Assembly: GCA_014898425.1 (NCBI GenBank)
Contig: RCSZ01000009.1
Coordinates: 1,674,001 to 1,738,000 of the forward strand
Reading direction: 5' to 3'
Length of the DNA: 64,000 nucleotides
Source: Botryotinia globosa
Taxonomy: Eukaryota; Ascomycota; Leotiomycetes; Helotiales; Sclerotiniaceae
In this document: piece after piece, positions 11,039 through 22,797 of the stretch
Numbering within the stretch: position 1 is the stretch's first letter
How the letters are laid out: each line of letters begins with the position of its first letter
Made by a program: the position numbers and the translations under genes
Notes under the pieces: model-generated
The model's database searches: none
What the model saw: the letters and a program-made list of their open reading frames with translations, nothing else
Told to the model about the DNA's origin: nothing

Positions 11039-12086
11039 GGATCAGATTGATCGGAGCTTTGATGTGGTGAGTTCATGAAATTGGTCAAAGTCGTGTCTTG
11101 AAGCTAATGGATAATTTCTTGATAGGTGATGTAGGAGTAGATCAGAGGTTAATGCTATGTTATATTTGGCGAAGATGTTTTTCTTTGATGATTCTGTATA
11201 AAAATCAAATCAAATCAAATCAAATCAAATTTCAAATCTCAAGTATTTTCCACATCAGACAGGAATATCACATTCCGCAATATGGGTGGGTGTACTACCT
11301 TATTATATGATGTTTGGTGATTGAAGTCGTCGTTAACAATCAATTGATGTAATTTCTTCTCTGAGCCCGATTCAATTTTTCATTCTTCATAGTTCATCCA
11401 GACCTCACTTCAGATTTCTCTTCTTTTAGACTTCACTTCGCACACACACGTACCTACCTACATAGTAATCTTACAGCTCTCATCCATACCTCGGTAGCTA
11501 CCCCACATTATTAGAGTGGCGAATATATATATATGTTGGTCCGTGCACCCCATCTGGGCCTTTTCAAGCCACATCGCTCGCACCCGTGGACATGGATGAC
11601 ATCAACGTCAACAAAACAGTTGGATTCCCAGCTGGAGTGATGAAGACGAGGAGAGAAATGCGTCACAAGGATTGGTACAGTACCGTACTACAAATTCCCA
11701 TCTCTTCCAACTTTTCCATTAGAGGAAAATCTAGATTTTCCCGCGACTTTCGAATGAAATGAACCAATTATCTTGGAATACGATCCCTTAGCTTTCTTTG
11801 TTGATTCTCACACAGAGATTCATTGGTTGCATAGAAAAGCTACGTCACTTGTTCTTGCTTTTGCGGAAGCTTTGCTCCAGCCACATAGGTATTGTGTGCA
11901 ACGTCAACAACATCCATGGATAACTTCTCCTGCTACCATCAATCAACCCTTCTCCTCTTCTCAAATTTCACAATCATATCACGAATATTGCTTGCGAAGT
12001 TCTTCATTTTCTTCTGCAACGATCCCCAGAACTTTGAAGTTCAAGATACGAAGTGTAAGAAGGAATAGTAGAACTCATCACACAGG
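11039..12086. other. Intergenic upstream of Msc1-like gene
   Basis: About 1 kb containing the AAATC microsatellite, a CT-rich stretch (11340-11470), a short (AT)n run near 11524 and no supported reading frame. The right part (11770-12086) is the likely 5' UTR of the Msc1-like gene. Confidence 0.5.
11202..11230. repeat. (AAATC)n microsatellite
   Basis: Pentanucleotide AAATC repeated nearly six times without interruption, in the 3' region of the mitochondrial-type gene. Confidence 0.95.
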
Positions 12087-14214
12087 ATGAAGTTCTTTAC
12101 AAAGCTGTTGGTGTTGGGTTTGGCAGCAGAAGTTACAGTAGCTAGTAGCTGGTTCAGTAAGGCTGGTACGTTTACTCTTTCCATCCATTCTGTTTGATAT
12201 CCTTATCGTTTTGCCATCTTTCGTGTTTTGGTTCCTTCAGACGGCATCCAATCATTGATTGAGGCGATGGGCTGGCTTGCACACATCACCTCCCATGTCT
12301 ATCTCGTCTGATGTCTCTTCATTCCTTTTACTAATACATCATCTTTCCAGTCTACAACAAGTGGCATGAAACCGAACTCGAGAGATGGCTTTCCGATAAC
12401 AATGTTCCATACCCAACTTCTGCCGATCGTAAAGATTTGGAAAATCTGGTGAAGGAGAACTGGCAAACAAAGGTTGCCTCGCCATATAATGATTGGGATA
12501 CGAAACAGCTCAACTCTTACTTGAAACAGAAGGGTGTTGAGACCAAAGACACTGCTGAGGCAAATAAGGATGGCTTGATCTCTCAAGTCAAGGCTTACTG
12601 GTACGAGGCGGAAGACAAAGCAGAAGATGCTTGGTCAAGTATTAGAGATTGGGTTTTTGATAGCTGGACTGGTAAGCTTGTCAATGGCTAAAGATGCTTT
12701 TGAGCATTTACTAATATCCTCACAGATTCTCAACTTCTGGCATTTGCTGATTACCATCACATTCCCGTTCCACACCCAAGGAAGAGAGATTCTCTTCTTC
12801 AAAAGATTCGTTCCAACTATGACACCATTGCCAAGAAGGCCGGCGAGACTGCTGCCTACCCCGGCAACTGGCTTTATGAAACCTGGTCTGAGTCAGGTAC
12901 GTCGCTAAGATGCCAATACACATCTATCTACACAAACACTAATATTGTCACAGACCTCAAGGAATTTCTCGATACCCATGGCATTCCAGCACCTCAACCA
13001 TCCACTCGTGACAAGTTGATCGCTAGTGTACGCCGTAATGCCCGTGTGGCCAGTCTCAAGACTGCGGATGTTCAAGCCTCTGCCTCTGCTTCAGCTTCTG
13101 CTGCTACCGAGACATTGAGTGAGCAGCTTCTCAGTGCCTGGTCTGATTCTCGTAAGTTTGTTATTATCTTCTCTAATGATCAATCAATTAACAAGGTACA
13201 GAAATCAAGGAATGGGCCGACAAGAATGGTATTAAGGTTCCTCAAGGAAGCAAGAGAAATGAATTGTTGGCTATCGCTCGTAAGCACAAGGCTCAACTTG
13301 TAGGAGACACTGCCGCAGCTTCTGCTAAGAGCGTTGCAAGCAAGGCAAGCTCTTCTGGAGTATCCGCTTTCGGTGCTGCCACTAGCTCTGCAGGAAATCA
13401 ATATGCCAAGGCTACTGAAGATGCTCAACTAAAGGCTGAAGATGCTTTCAATGCTGCTATTGGATCATGGAGCGAATCCCGCCTCAAGGCTTATCTTGAT
13501 GCCAGAGGTGTCCCCGTCCCATCATCCGGAAAGAAGGACGATATCATTGCTGCCGTCCGTTTACACAAGCACAAGGCTGCTACAGGATGGTCTGCTTGGA
13601 CCTTTGACACCTGGACTTTGGACAACTTGAAGGCTTATCTAGCTTCATCTGGTGACGCTGCCGCTAAGAAGGCAGCAGAGAAGTCTGGAGCTACCCGTGA
13701 CGAACTCGTTCGCGCTGCACAAGATTCTTATGCTCAGGCGTCCAAATCCAGTGGTGTTGCATATGCTAGCGTCACATCTTATCTGACTCAACAAACTGAT
13801 GCTGCCAAGGATGCTACATTCGAGACTTGGTCTGATTCCGACTTGAAGGCTTATCTTGATAGCTATGGTGTCCCTGTCCCACAAGGAAGCACTAAGAATG
13901 AACTTGTTGCTTTCGTCCGTAACCAAGCCAACTACTTCAAATATGGTGAGCAATTTTGTCATTCCTTGAATTTGATTGACCGCTAACGATATTCAGGCAC
14001 CACTACACCACAAGGTACTCTTTGGGCTAAACTCTCTGACGGTGCACAATGGGTTATTGACCAACTCTCTATCGGTGCTGCCTCGGGCAAACAGCAAGCT
14101 GCTTACCAAGGCGAAAAGGCTGCCGATGCTGTCAAGGAAGGAGCTACTTATGCTACCAATCGCGCCGGTGAAGCAGCACAAAAGGCTGGCCATGCTATCA
14201 AGGAGGAGTTGTAA
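12087..14214 (+). CDS. MSC1: Msc1/Ish1 repeat protein (stress-response, nuclear envelope/ER), 6 exons
   Basis: 576 residues. Exons: 12087-12165, 12351-12671, 12726-12896, 12954-13151, 13202-13945 and 13997-14214; all junctions are in phase 1 and join cleanly. Residues 1-20 are a signal peptide. At least six copies of the Ish1 repeat follow, each with a W-(S/T)-x-(S/T)-x-L-(K/E)-x-(Y/W/F)-L core and P-(x)P-x3-(R/K)-(D/N)-x-L(L/I) end, for example WSESRLKAYLDARGVPVP and WSDSDLKAYLDSYGVPVP. Alanine-rich helices with YAxxxxxEA-type patterns separate the later repeats and close the protein. Budding yeast Msc1 affects meiotic sister-chromatid recombination and nuclear-envelope repair; fission yeast Ish1 is a stress-induced nuclear-envelope protein. 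The first intron (185 nt) is longer than the others, and an additional small exon inside it cannot be excluded. Confidence 0.9.
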
Positions 14215-15219
14215 ACCTATTCATGGGGTTATGACTCAACTTGCAGCGCAGAAGACTGTACTTTGTACCACCACATCATTAGGCGTCTAATATCTCGAAT
14301 CGAAAGCGAATTAACGGATCTCTTTAAGTTGGTGGGCGTGAATCTTCCTATGGAATAGGACAGAGGGTTGGATGGGTTACATGATCAATGAGGGCAATGA
14401 AAAAAATTAATTTTCTATTTTTTAGCCGTAGGATGAATGAATTGATAATATTGATGATCGATAACTTTGATTGATGAATGATCTCTTGATTGTGAATGGC
14501 AGAGTAGCTAATCAATATATTCAGATGATTAAAAGCTAGGTATCCATGATATGGACAAAGATGGACAAAGCTGTAGCTGTAGCTGTAGCTGTAGTAGTGG
14601 TCAATGAGGAACTTCCTTTTTAAGCTTATCTAGGTAGGTAAGTTTATCGGCCCCTACATTTATGAATTTATCCCCTAGTGTTATGGCGTTTCAATCGTTG
14701 TCAGACAGAACCTGCTTATTTCTCCCTCCAAATGCCATACACACTCACCAATCAATATTGAATATTGCTATCGAAATCCCTGTGAATTCACCAATTTTAT
14801 ACCACATTTATTATTATAGGGTATGTTTGCAGGGAATATCCAATTGATTAGTGGTCGAAAGCCTGAAAGCTTCTACGCGTGAATTATGATGTAAGAATCT
14901 TGATGAAGTCGAGGAAGTTGGATGATTCTCATATGCAGGTATTGTATAGTAAGATGTTTGTTTGTTAGGATATCTAGAGAGATATTATCAATTTCCCTGA
15001 CTCAACTTCTCCATGAGAGGAAGCCTTTCTATGATGAATATCAGTTGTGTTTTGCATGTTTTATGATTTGATCGAGAATGATTGAGATTGGTTGACCTTT
15101 TTTTGCTTACATCTTTTGGGCCTTGAATTCATATACAAATCGCGATTCTGGGTACAGTCCTACGAGTTTACGGAGATTTCAAAATTCTAGGGATCTGGTG
15201 ACTGGAGGAGCGAACAAAA
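14215..15219. other. Intergenic between Msc1-like and kelch genes
   Basis: 1 kb, AT-rich, with gat/tga-rich simple sequence at 14430-14480. No supported frame. Contains the hexanucleotide repeat listed separately. Confidence 0.5.
14570..14596. repeat. (GCTGTA)n microsatellite
   Basis: Four uninterrupted copies of GCTGTA plus a partial copy, preceded by a duplicated atggacaaag decamer (14551-14570). Confidence 0.9.
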
Positions 15220-18095
15220 ATGAGTGGTTTTACAATCGATCGGTCGAAGACGATACATGTACCCTTTCGCGGTCCTGCTGCCCCGACAAATGTGGCAAAT
15301 CAATCGCGCGAATGCGAAAAGGCGAATAATTTTACTGGAAAGAAAATCAGAACGGTCAGAAGGTCAAAATTTAGAGAAGAGGGATTGGATGACGAGGTCA
15401 TTGAAAGGGTGGATGTTGGGAGTCTGGGAGGGGAATTCGCAACTGTAGGGACCGAATTGAGGACAAGAAGTATGTGGAATGGAATATCGACAAACATACC
15501 GACTTCGCCAGTTTCAGGAGAAAAGAGAGGAAGGAAAGAAGCACATGATGAGTCGAGGGCAGCAAAGATTGGGAAGAGTGGCAGACCTACAATTGCGACT
15601 TCGAATACACCCCCTACACCATTCTCTACGATGCCGAGATTTGCACTACTCGCATTTCTGATTGCGGTGGTTGTGCCTGCATTGGGGTATACTGGGAGGC
15701 AGAACAGTAACACGAATGTTATGAAGGGGAATGGTGCGGATGCGGACATTATAAGGGATTCGGAATTTGTAGATAATGGGAGTATGATCGAGGGGAGGGC
15801 TGACAGTTCTACTTCAATTTGCACAAGATGGAGCCATATGAGTATGTTTTTGCTTGTTTGCTTGGATTGGTGGATATAACTAATCGAGAACATCTCAGCT
15901 GCGAATGTCAATGGGACACTATACATATATGGAGGAGAAGCCACCACAAAGAGTGGGCAATCTACGGATACCTGGAGTAAGGGCTTCAATCAGAGTAATT
16001 GGGAATGGTATTAATTCCTCTACAGACAACGACTTCGTAACATTAGATCTTACAAAATCATGGCAAATTTCATCTCCAGTTCTATCTGGTCTACCACAAC
16101 CATCAGGCCCACCTGCAGTAGCAATGGGCTCTCTCTGGCACACGTATGATTCGTTGTTTCTATATGGAGGGGAATTCTCGGACAGTCCACAAACTTCCCC
16201 TGCGGCAGTAGCAACATGGAAATATGACATTTCGTCGGCGACCTGGACGGAGTTTTCAAATCCACAAACATCGGCAGGGAATGGTTCAGACACTGCACCA
16301 GCGGATGTTCAGCGTGCGGCGGAGGGTGCGGGGCTGAGTGTCCCAGAATTGGGTAGAAGTTGGTATTTTGGGGGACATTTGGGTAAGCATCATGTTTCCC
16401 TCGGTTGCTCAGGTTGGTATGGACAATCAATGAGCGACTAACTAATATTGTGTGCACAGATATGTACACGACGCCCGGGTGGTCAAACCAAATTGCCAGA
16501 ATATATTTGAAGAGTCTTCTAGAATTCACTCATCCTGGATATACAAATACTGGAGTGACTTCATTGGGAACTACGAGTGGAGCTGGTTCCGGTGGTGTAT
16601 ACAGGAATATTACGCAGGGTGGCTTGCAAGATGAGGCTGGCTTCACAGAGAGAGCAGATGGTGTTTTGGTATATGTTCCTGGCTGGGGAGCAGATGGAAT
16701 GCTGCTTGGACTGGCAGGTGGCACTAATGAGACTTTTGTAAGTCATGAAGCCCCAGTCATGATTTCAAGAGAACTAACATGTACAAGACGGAGATGAATA
16801 TTATCGACGTATATGATATCGCAAATAGTACTTGGTACAAGCAGTCTACTTCTGGAACAACTCCTCCCATTCGTGTTGATCCTTGCGCTGTCGTTGCTGC
16901 TGCACCCGACGGTAGTAGTTTTAACGTTTATTTATATGGAGGACAAAATCTCATTCCATATGGTAACCAAACTCAGTATTCCGATATGTGGATTCTAACC
17001 ATTCCATCCTTCACTTGGATTCAAGTCGATATGGCAGACCAGTCTCAATCGTTACCCCCAGCTCGAGCAGGTCATACCTGTAATCTTTGGGACGGGCAGA
17101 TGGTAGTCGTTGGAGGCTATGTCGGTCAGGATATCTCGTGTGACAGTCCTGGTGTATATGTCTTTAATGCATCGTCACTTCAATGGACCAATTCCTTTAC
17201 AGCCCTCTCGTCTTCCTCTTCCTCTTCATCGAACCAAGACTCCGATATCATTAAAGGCTCGATAGGTTATACCGTTCCCGATATCGTACAATCTGTTATT
17301 GGTGGTTCAGGAATGGGAGGTGCAACAGCGACTATACCGGCAGCAGGATCAGCAACTGCCGGTCCCTTAGCAACGGGAAAACCACCTACTTTCACAGTAA
17401 CACAATCCCCATCTACAATCACTTCTACTTCCACTTCGACTCCAACGTCATCTCCCGACTCAGACAAAAAAGGACCAAATAAAGCAGCCATTATCGCTGG
17501 TGTCATTGCAGCTGCATTGGCTTTTCTGGCTGGATATCTGGCGTTTTGTACTTGGCTTTATAGGAGACAGTTGAATCTCTATAAAGATCACGTGGCGATG
17601 TCGCAGAGAACGGCTTTCGTGCCTGCCGGTAAAATGTTTAGGGGCTCGGGTGGATCAAGTCGAGAAGATAAAGGGATGATGCTGGGACCGTTCGGGACGG
17701 ATATCAGTGGCGCAGGTGGGGTGCAGACGCCTAGTTTCAGGTCTGAAGGGGGAGGTCTCTCGAGTTCTGGAAATGAAGGAAGTGGTAGCGGTAGTGGGAA
17801 TGAGGATAGGGGAGGGGCAAGTGGAAGGGGGAGTGGAACGTATGTTTTTGGAGGCGGAATCATGCCAGGAGGAGCATCTTATCAGACCATCGATGAAGAA
17901 GATGAGGGGCTTGTAATGGGAGGAAGCGAGAGTGTGAGAGCGGGATGGAGAGGCCATAGAAAGGGAATGGGGAGTGTAGGAAGCACGGGGAGTATTACGA
18001 GTAGTTTGGAGGATTTACTGGGGGATAGAGAACCAACTTTCTTTAATGTGATAATGAATCCGAGGCGGACGTTAAGGGTTGTTAATAGTGATTAG
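15220..18095 (+). CDS. Membrane-anchored kelch beta-propeller protein, 5 exons
   Basis: 880 residues. Exons: 15220-15841, 15899-15976, 16026-16382, 16460-16737 and 16788-18095; the frame is continuous. Residues about 1-138 are polar. A hydrophobic helix (MPRFALLAFLIAVVVPALGY) follows, then kelch-type repeats with the usual LYIYGG, TWNNDFVTLDLTKSW, LFLYGGE, VYLYGGQN, MWILTIPSFTW and HTCNLWDGQMVVVGG elements. A Ser/Thr-rich stalk, a second hydrophobic helix (near AAIIAGVIAAALAFLAGYLA) and a Gly/Ser-rich cytosolic tail of about 180 residues complete it. The likely role is a surface-exposed propeller on a single-pass anchor. The start is uncertain: if translation began at the ATG at 15633 the first helix would be a signal peptide and the protein 742 residues, which is the commoner architecture for fungal kelch surface proteins. 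The 15220 start makes it a signal anchor. No ligand can be inferred. Confidence 0.85.
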
Positions 18096-18573
18096 TTTCT
18101 GGATGCCGGGAGGGGGGAGTACTGGTCTTCATTGATGGGCTGAATAAGGGGAAAAATTGGGTGTAGATTGGTGTGGTTGGTGGGTTTTGTGGGTAGATTT
18201 ACGGATGGAATATATGGTCCAAGTCAGTTTGGGATGGTTTGGTTTGGTTTGGTTTGGTTTGGCGTACATGTGTGTATAATTGGATACGGGTTTTGTTATT
18301 AGGATCTGAATGGATGGATAAATGAGAGAATATACAAACAGGACACCTATGTATACCTAATGATATTATTAACTTCAATACTATTTTGTTAACTTTTTTT
18401 AAAAAAAAGAATTATAATAATAAGTTTTTATTAAAAAGGTTATAGTGACCGGAAATAGACAGTAAGTTTTCCGTATTTCATTTTTGACCGCTATTATATT
18501 GTTCTTTCAATGCAGAACAACAATTGAAACAAATCTTTCAGCACCAAACCGAACTTGAGGTTTCTGTTATACA
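18096..18573. other. Intergenic with (GGTTT)5 microsatellite
   Basis: 478 bp after the kelch gene. (GGTTT)5 lies at 18236-18262 in its 3' UTR. From about 18360 the sequence becomes strongly AT-rich and leads into the decayed histidine kinase. No gene. Confidence 0.7.
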
Positions 18574-19947
18574 ATGGACTCAGCTAATGTGACCTTAGAG
18601 GAGATCCCTTGCCAACTACCAGCAACAGTATTGTAAGCACTCTTGCGTTTAACCAAGAGGGCGGACGAAAAATCCGTTGAATTTCGATATCTTGTGGATA
18701 GCTCGATACCAAACCGTGTTATCGGAGACCCCATTCTTTTAGCCAGGTTTTTATGAAGTTGATTAGAAATGCTATCAAGTTTGCAGAGCAGGGGGAAGTC
18801 AAAATTACGGTTCAAATCGCAAAACATAATCCCGCAAATGCAGAAAAGCAAGCTCTAAAGATTACTGTTTTAGATAAAGGTATTGGGATTCAGAAGGGCG
18901 ACCTTGACTTGATTTTTGATACTTCCCGGCAAGGAAGTGGTTTACCATATCAGAAACATAGCGGTTCAGGCTTCGGCCTATCTTACTACAAAGACCTTGC
19001 GAAGCAAATGGGAGGAGACCTCCGGTGGAGAGTCGGTATAGCAAGGGGACCTCGTTCTTCTTTACGAGCGCATTGCGGCCCGCCGTCTCCGATGAAAGCT
19101 TCATCTCGGAGCTGCTCAAACTGTACAATGGCCACAGCGTACTCTTCATTGATCAAGGACGGACCGGGCACGAAAGGCAAATCGCGTTGGTGTTGGAGGA
19201 ACTTGGGTTTGTTCCAGCCACTGCTGACTCAGTCTCACACATTGGGCAGCCACGAGAGGGAATGTATGATATTATACTCGTCGACTCAATAGCGTCTGCG
19301 AGAGAAGTTCGCTCGATAGATGTGTTCAAGAAGGTTCCAATCTTGTTGCTGGGATTGCCAGTTCCCTTCCGCCTCTCACCGGCACTAGATCTCCACATCG
19401 CCTCATATATGACAACACCTTGCCGGGTGATCGATCTTGGATATGACATATTTCAGTCTTTAGAGAAACAATCACCACCAGTTCCAACTGACAACCTCTC
19501 CTCATTGACTATCCTTCTAGCTGAAGACAATTTCATTAATCAGAAGTATTATAGAAAGATTCTAGAAAAATATGCCCATGTCGTTACGGTGGTTAAAACT
19601 TAACAACGGGCTCGAGGCTTTTGAAGCTGTTAGGGTAAACCAATTTGACGTTTTGCTAATGGATGTAAGAATTCCAGTCATGGTAAGTTTTCCTGCAGTC
19701 AATTCTAGCTTTATATAGTAACGAATTGTAGGGCGGCTTTGAAGCCACAGGGAAGATCAGAGAATATGAGCAGAGTCAAGGCCTTCGACGAATCCCAATA
19801 ATTGCCCTTGCTCTCGGTACACGAGAAGAAGAGGAGTGTTTGAAAAGAGGGATAGGTGAGTGCCTTTCTAAACCGACTGCTGAAAGGCACTTAATCAGAA
19901 TGGTCTCTAATTATTTACGATATAAAGATGTGGCTAGTTTGTCTTGA
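18574..19947 (+). pseudogene. Truncated, frameshifted group III hybrid histidine kinase (Nik1/Os-1-like)
   Basis: Remains of the output half of a two-component osmosensor kinase. In order: a degraded connector (IPCQLPATVL then an in-frame stop near 18636), the pre-ATPase segment with VIGDP, a frameshift near 18751, the HATPase N box (NAIKFAEQGEV), G1 box (DKGIGI) and G2 box (GSGFGLSYYKDL). After another frameshift near 19020 come FFFTSALRP, an inactive-receiver-like segment and a receiver starting TILLAEDN. After a third frameshift near 19602 the receiver continues NNGLEAFEA, FDVLLMDVRIPVM, a preserved intron (19683-19731), then GGFEATGKIREYE and SKP, ending TGA at 19945-19947. The HAMP array and the phospho-acceptor histidine domain are absent. 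At least one nonsense change and three frame breaks make function impossible as a whole. It adjoins the repeat array at 20.4 kb, so decay of a duplicated copy is likely. Confidence 0.88.
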
Positions 19948-20383
19948 TTTGGCACTGTATTATAATATAGTTATATAAGGGCTAGTATCTATATAAGGTT
20001 TGTCGGAATAATGCTATGTGACTTTTAAGTTACATGACTTGTTCTAGCATGAAACCCCATTGCGCCAGCAGCGGTTTTAGAGCCTAATCAATTGAACAAC
20101 ACACAACATAGCCCAGAATTAGGGTACTGAACTTATCGTATGTGTTATGAACAGAGATACTAGGGCTCGTCATATCAGCTGGAATTGATGGTGAGCGCTG
20201 TTAGTGGGGGTTTAGCTTCGATAGTCGATGGAATCTTGATTTTTATCCCTAGCGATTGACAGTAGTGAGATTTCTTACAATGAGTTGCATCTGTAGAGGC
20301 ATTGACTGGGGATCCGCTTGGTGATCAGTTTTGGGGGATAGGAGGTCGGGTTGTATCAAAAGAATCGCATGAAATGTGGAAGC
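19948..20383. other. AT-rich spacer before the repeat array
   Basis: 436 bp with no frame or feature recognised; it joins the decayed kinase to the alternating-motif array. Confidence 0.5.
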
Positions 20384-22387
20384 CAGATATGCAACAAAGA
20401 TAACTTGAGTTTTGGAGAGTATAGCTTCTTCAAAGAAATATTGTATATCTTGTTCACTTGGGTAGGTAAATATTTATCAGCAATACTCAGCAATATCTAT
20501 TATCAACTTCGGGTGTTTACTTATGATTAAGTGATCTTAGTTGATCTAGAGCCGAGGGAGACAGAGCTCGTATATTGATTCTCATCAATATTGAATATGG
20601 TATTGGGGCTTGAGTTGTGCAGTGACATTTAGTGAAGACGATCTAATAATCAATCGCTAAGATCTATATCCCTTAACCAAATTTAAGTTGTCAAAATCTA
20701 ACCTATCGAAGTTGTAACTTGCTCAAGATGAGAGTTGAAATTAGTGAATATAGTACCGATAATCTTGATACCTAAGCACACTCCATACTAGAAGTGAATC
20801 TAGTGAAATCTGATCCAAATCTAGACTGCTCGTGGCGTTTTGTTGCACATCTGATCGATCTCGAAATTGACGTAATCAAGTTTCTGGGACCAATAGAAGA
20901 GCGAGCGCAAACTTGTAGCTTTAGCAAGAGCCAATAAATCATAAGCCTCAAATATGAACTTTGGGAAAGCACGCTAGTGGATGATCATACTCGACCCAAT
21001 GGCATTGTTAGTATTGGATTATCAGAGCCATGGGCAACGCTCAGGCTGTAGTCTGATTGAATCTGCTTGATAGAGATGGCTATAGGAGCTTCACAACTTC
21101 CATTGATCTCGATGAGCCCATCACGACGGATGTTTCACCTTTACCCAAACTCAGATATGCAACAAAGTGTTCGCGGTGAAATTCTGATCGCATCCTACCT
21201 GAGACGAGAACATCTTTTAGTGAATACAATGTAAAACTTAGAGTTTTGTTGCATATCTGATGTGTATTGATGTTCGCGTGAGGGAAAGCTAGCAATCAAG
21301 TTGGAAGTAGCAATAACTAATGATGAGCTAGCAATAAGCTAGCATATATGTGATTTTGAGATGTGCAACAAAACCTTCATGTTGGCATTCTGATCGATCG
21401 AAACCACGTGCTGCTCGAGACGAGAATAATTACAAGTGAATACGCTGTGAATACAATCTTTTTGTTGCATATCTGACTCGTATTGGTTTTCGCATGAGTG
21501 AAAAGCTAGCAAGTAACTTGGAACCAGCAATGAACTATTGATGGGCTAGCAAGGAGCTAGCAATGAGCTAGCATATATATGATTTTGAGATGTGCAACAA
21601 AACCTGAGAAAATGTAGTTGATTCACTACTTCGCTCAACACAATTCAGTTCGGTAGTTTCGTGAGTTTTGTTGCATATCTGACGCGTGGCGGTTTTCGCG
21701 TGAGTGAGAAGCTAGCAATTAAACTGGGACCAGTAATGAAATAACAACGGACTAGAAATGAGCTAGCAATACGCTAGCATATATCTGATTTTGAGATGTG
21801 CAACAAAACGAGAAAACATAGGTTATTCACTACTTCGTCTAATAATAGATTTTGCTTCGTATTTTGGGGAGATCTGTTGCATATCTGAAGTACAGGAATT
21901 GTTTCGAGAACGGCTCGTTCAGATACAGGACCGATAGAGTTGACTTCTAATGATAGTCGGTGGTAGGCTAGTAGTTGTAAAAGTAGGGCAGCTAAATATG
22001 AGTGCTTGTAATCGCCCTTATTAGCTTTATCTTGATGGGAAGGAAATTCACCCTGATCGACGAGGAAGGTTGCTATTGAGACTTCTATTAAAGTGATTTT
22101 CTTCAGATATGCAACAAAACTTTATAGTGGAATCTTTGTTCTATCACAGCCTTGCACTGGAAGTGAAGTACGTTTGGTAGATTAGTTGTGGTTAGGAACT
22201 TTGTTGTATATCTCATCTGAGCCATAACGTTTAGATCGGCTGAAAAATCATCATAAGGTTGACAAGGACAGCAACGTTGAGGTTCAAGTAAATACCAACG
22301 TTGGTGATCTTCAGACCAGAACTATTATTTGGGCCTGATCGACGATGATCAGAACTTGGAGAAAAGATTTTAGATGTGCAACAAGAT
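20384..22387. repeat. Array of an alternating inverted 16-bp motif within a degenerate ~210-bp tandem repeat
   Basis: The motif agatatgcaacaaaac (F) and its complement gttttgttgcatatct (R) occur 13 times in strict alternation: F 20384, R 20837, F 21152, R 21243, F 21358, R 21459, F 21587, R 21665, F 21793, R 21871, F 22104, R 22198, F 22371. The core 21243-21888 is tandem: units beginning at 21243, 21459, 21665 and 21871 (period about 206-216 bp) share a gctagc-rich block, agcatatat and gattttgagatgtgcaac. Spacers between F and R are also related (gacgagaa...gtgaatac; attcactacttcg). Outer copies are more diverged. No reading frame is kept. It could be a nested family of small inverted-repeat elements (R-to-F units of 132-145 bp) or a local satellite. 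Many C/T and G/A differences fit mutation by RIP. Confidence 0.85.
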
Positions 22388-22797
22388 TTCCGGTTTTGGA
22401 ATTGCAAATTTTAACCGAGACCTCTCTTTCTTACACTGTGTATATATCCTCTTTTCAAAAAGGGGGAGCAGAGAGAATTGGAAATGTATTTAATTTTCAA
22501 CGTCACTCGTATCGCACCATACCAAAACAAACAAGAACAAGGTCGAGGTGCGTCAAAGCTGAGAGAGTCGCTATCATGATCCTGCTCATGAACTACCGAG
22601 ATGCTCAATAAATGCTAGTGACTCGACTTTCGTGGAGGGCTTCTTTTTGGAGATCTGAATACATAAGCGCATTTTCTTAAAGACTGAAAAGAAGGCGCAA
22701 ATCTGTTTCTGGTAATTGCTCTGTTTTGACATGTAATAAGTATCTCGAAGTTAGAGACATAAAAAGCCATATGTAATAAGACCCACTCTATAGCTAC
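22388..22797. other. Intergenic, right flank of repeat array
   Basis: 410 bp. A plus-strand frame running from 22345 to 22611 starts inside the last repeat motif and has no recognisable feature, so it is not called. The segment next to 22797 is the 3' region of the minus-strand coiled-coil gene. Confidence 0.5.

Noticed and set aside
12241..12310. Possible extra exon in the first Msc1 intron
   Set aside because: It would need a poor donor (gtctat); direct joining of 12165 to 12351 gives the expected KAVYNKWHETELERWL start of the first repeat.
15995..16025. A 31-nt intron in the kelch gene (donor gtaatt)
   Set aside because: Too short for fungal splicing; donor gtaagg at 15977 gives a normal 49-nt intron and a perfect kelch motif (TWNNDF).
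20384..22387. CRISPR-like array
   Set aside because: The genome is eukaryotic, the motif alternates in orientation and spacers are related to each other and unequal in length.
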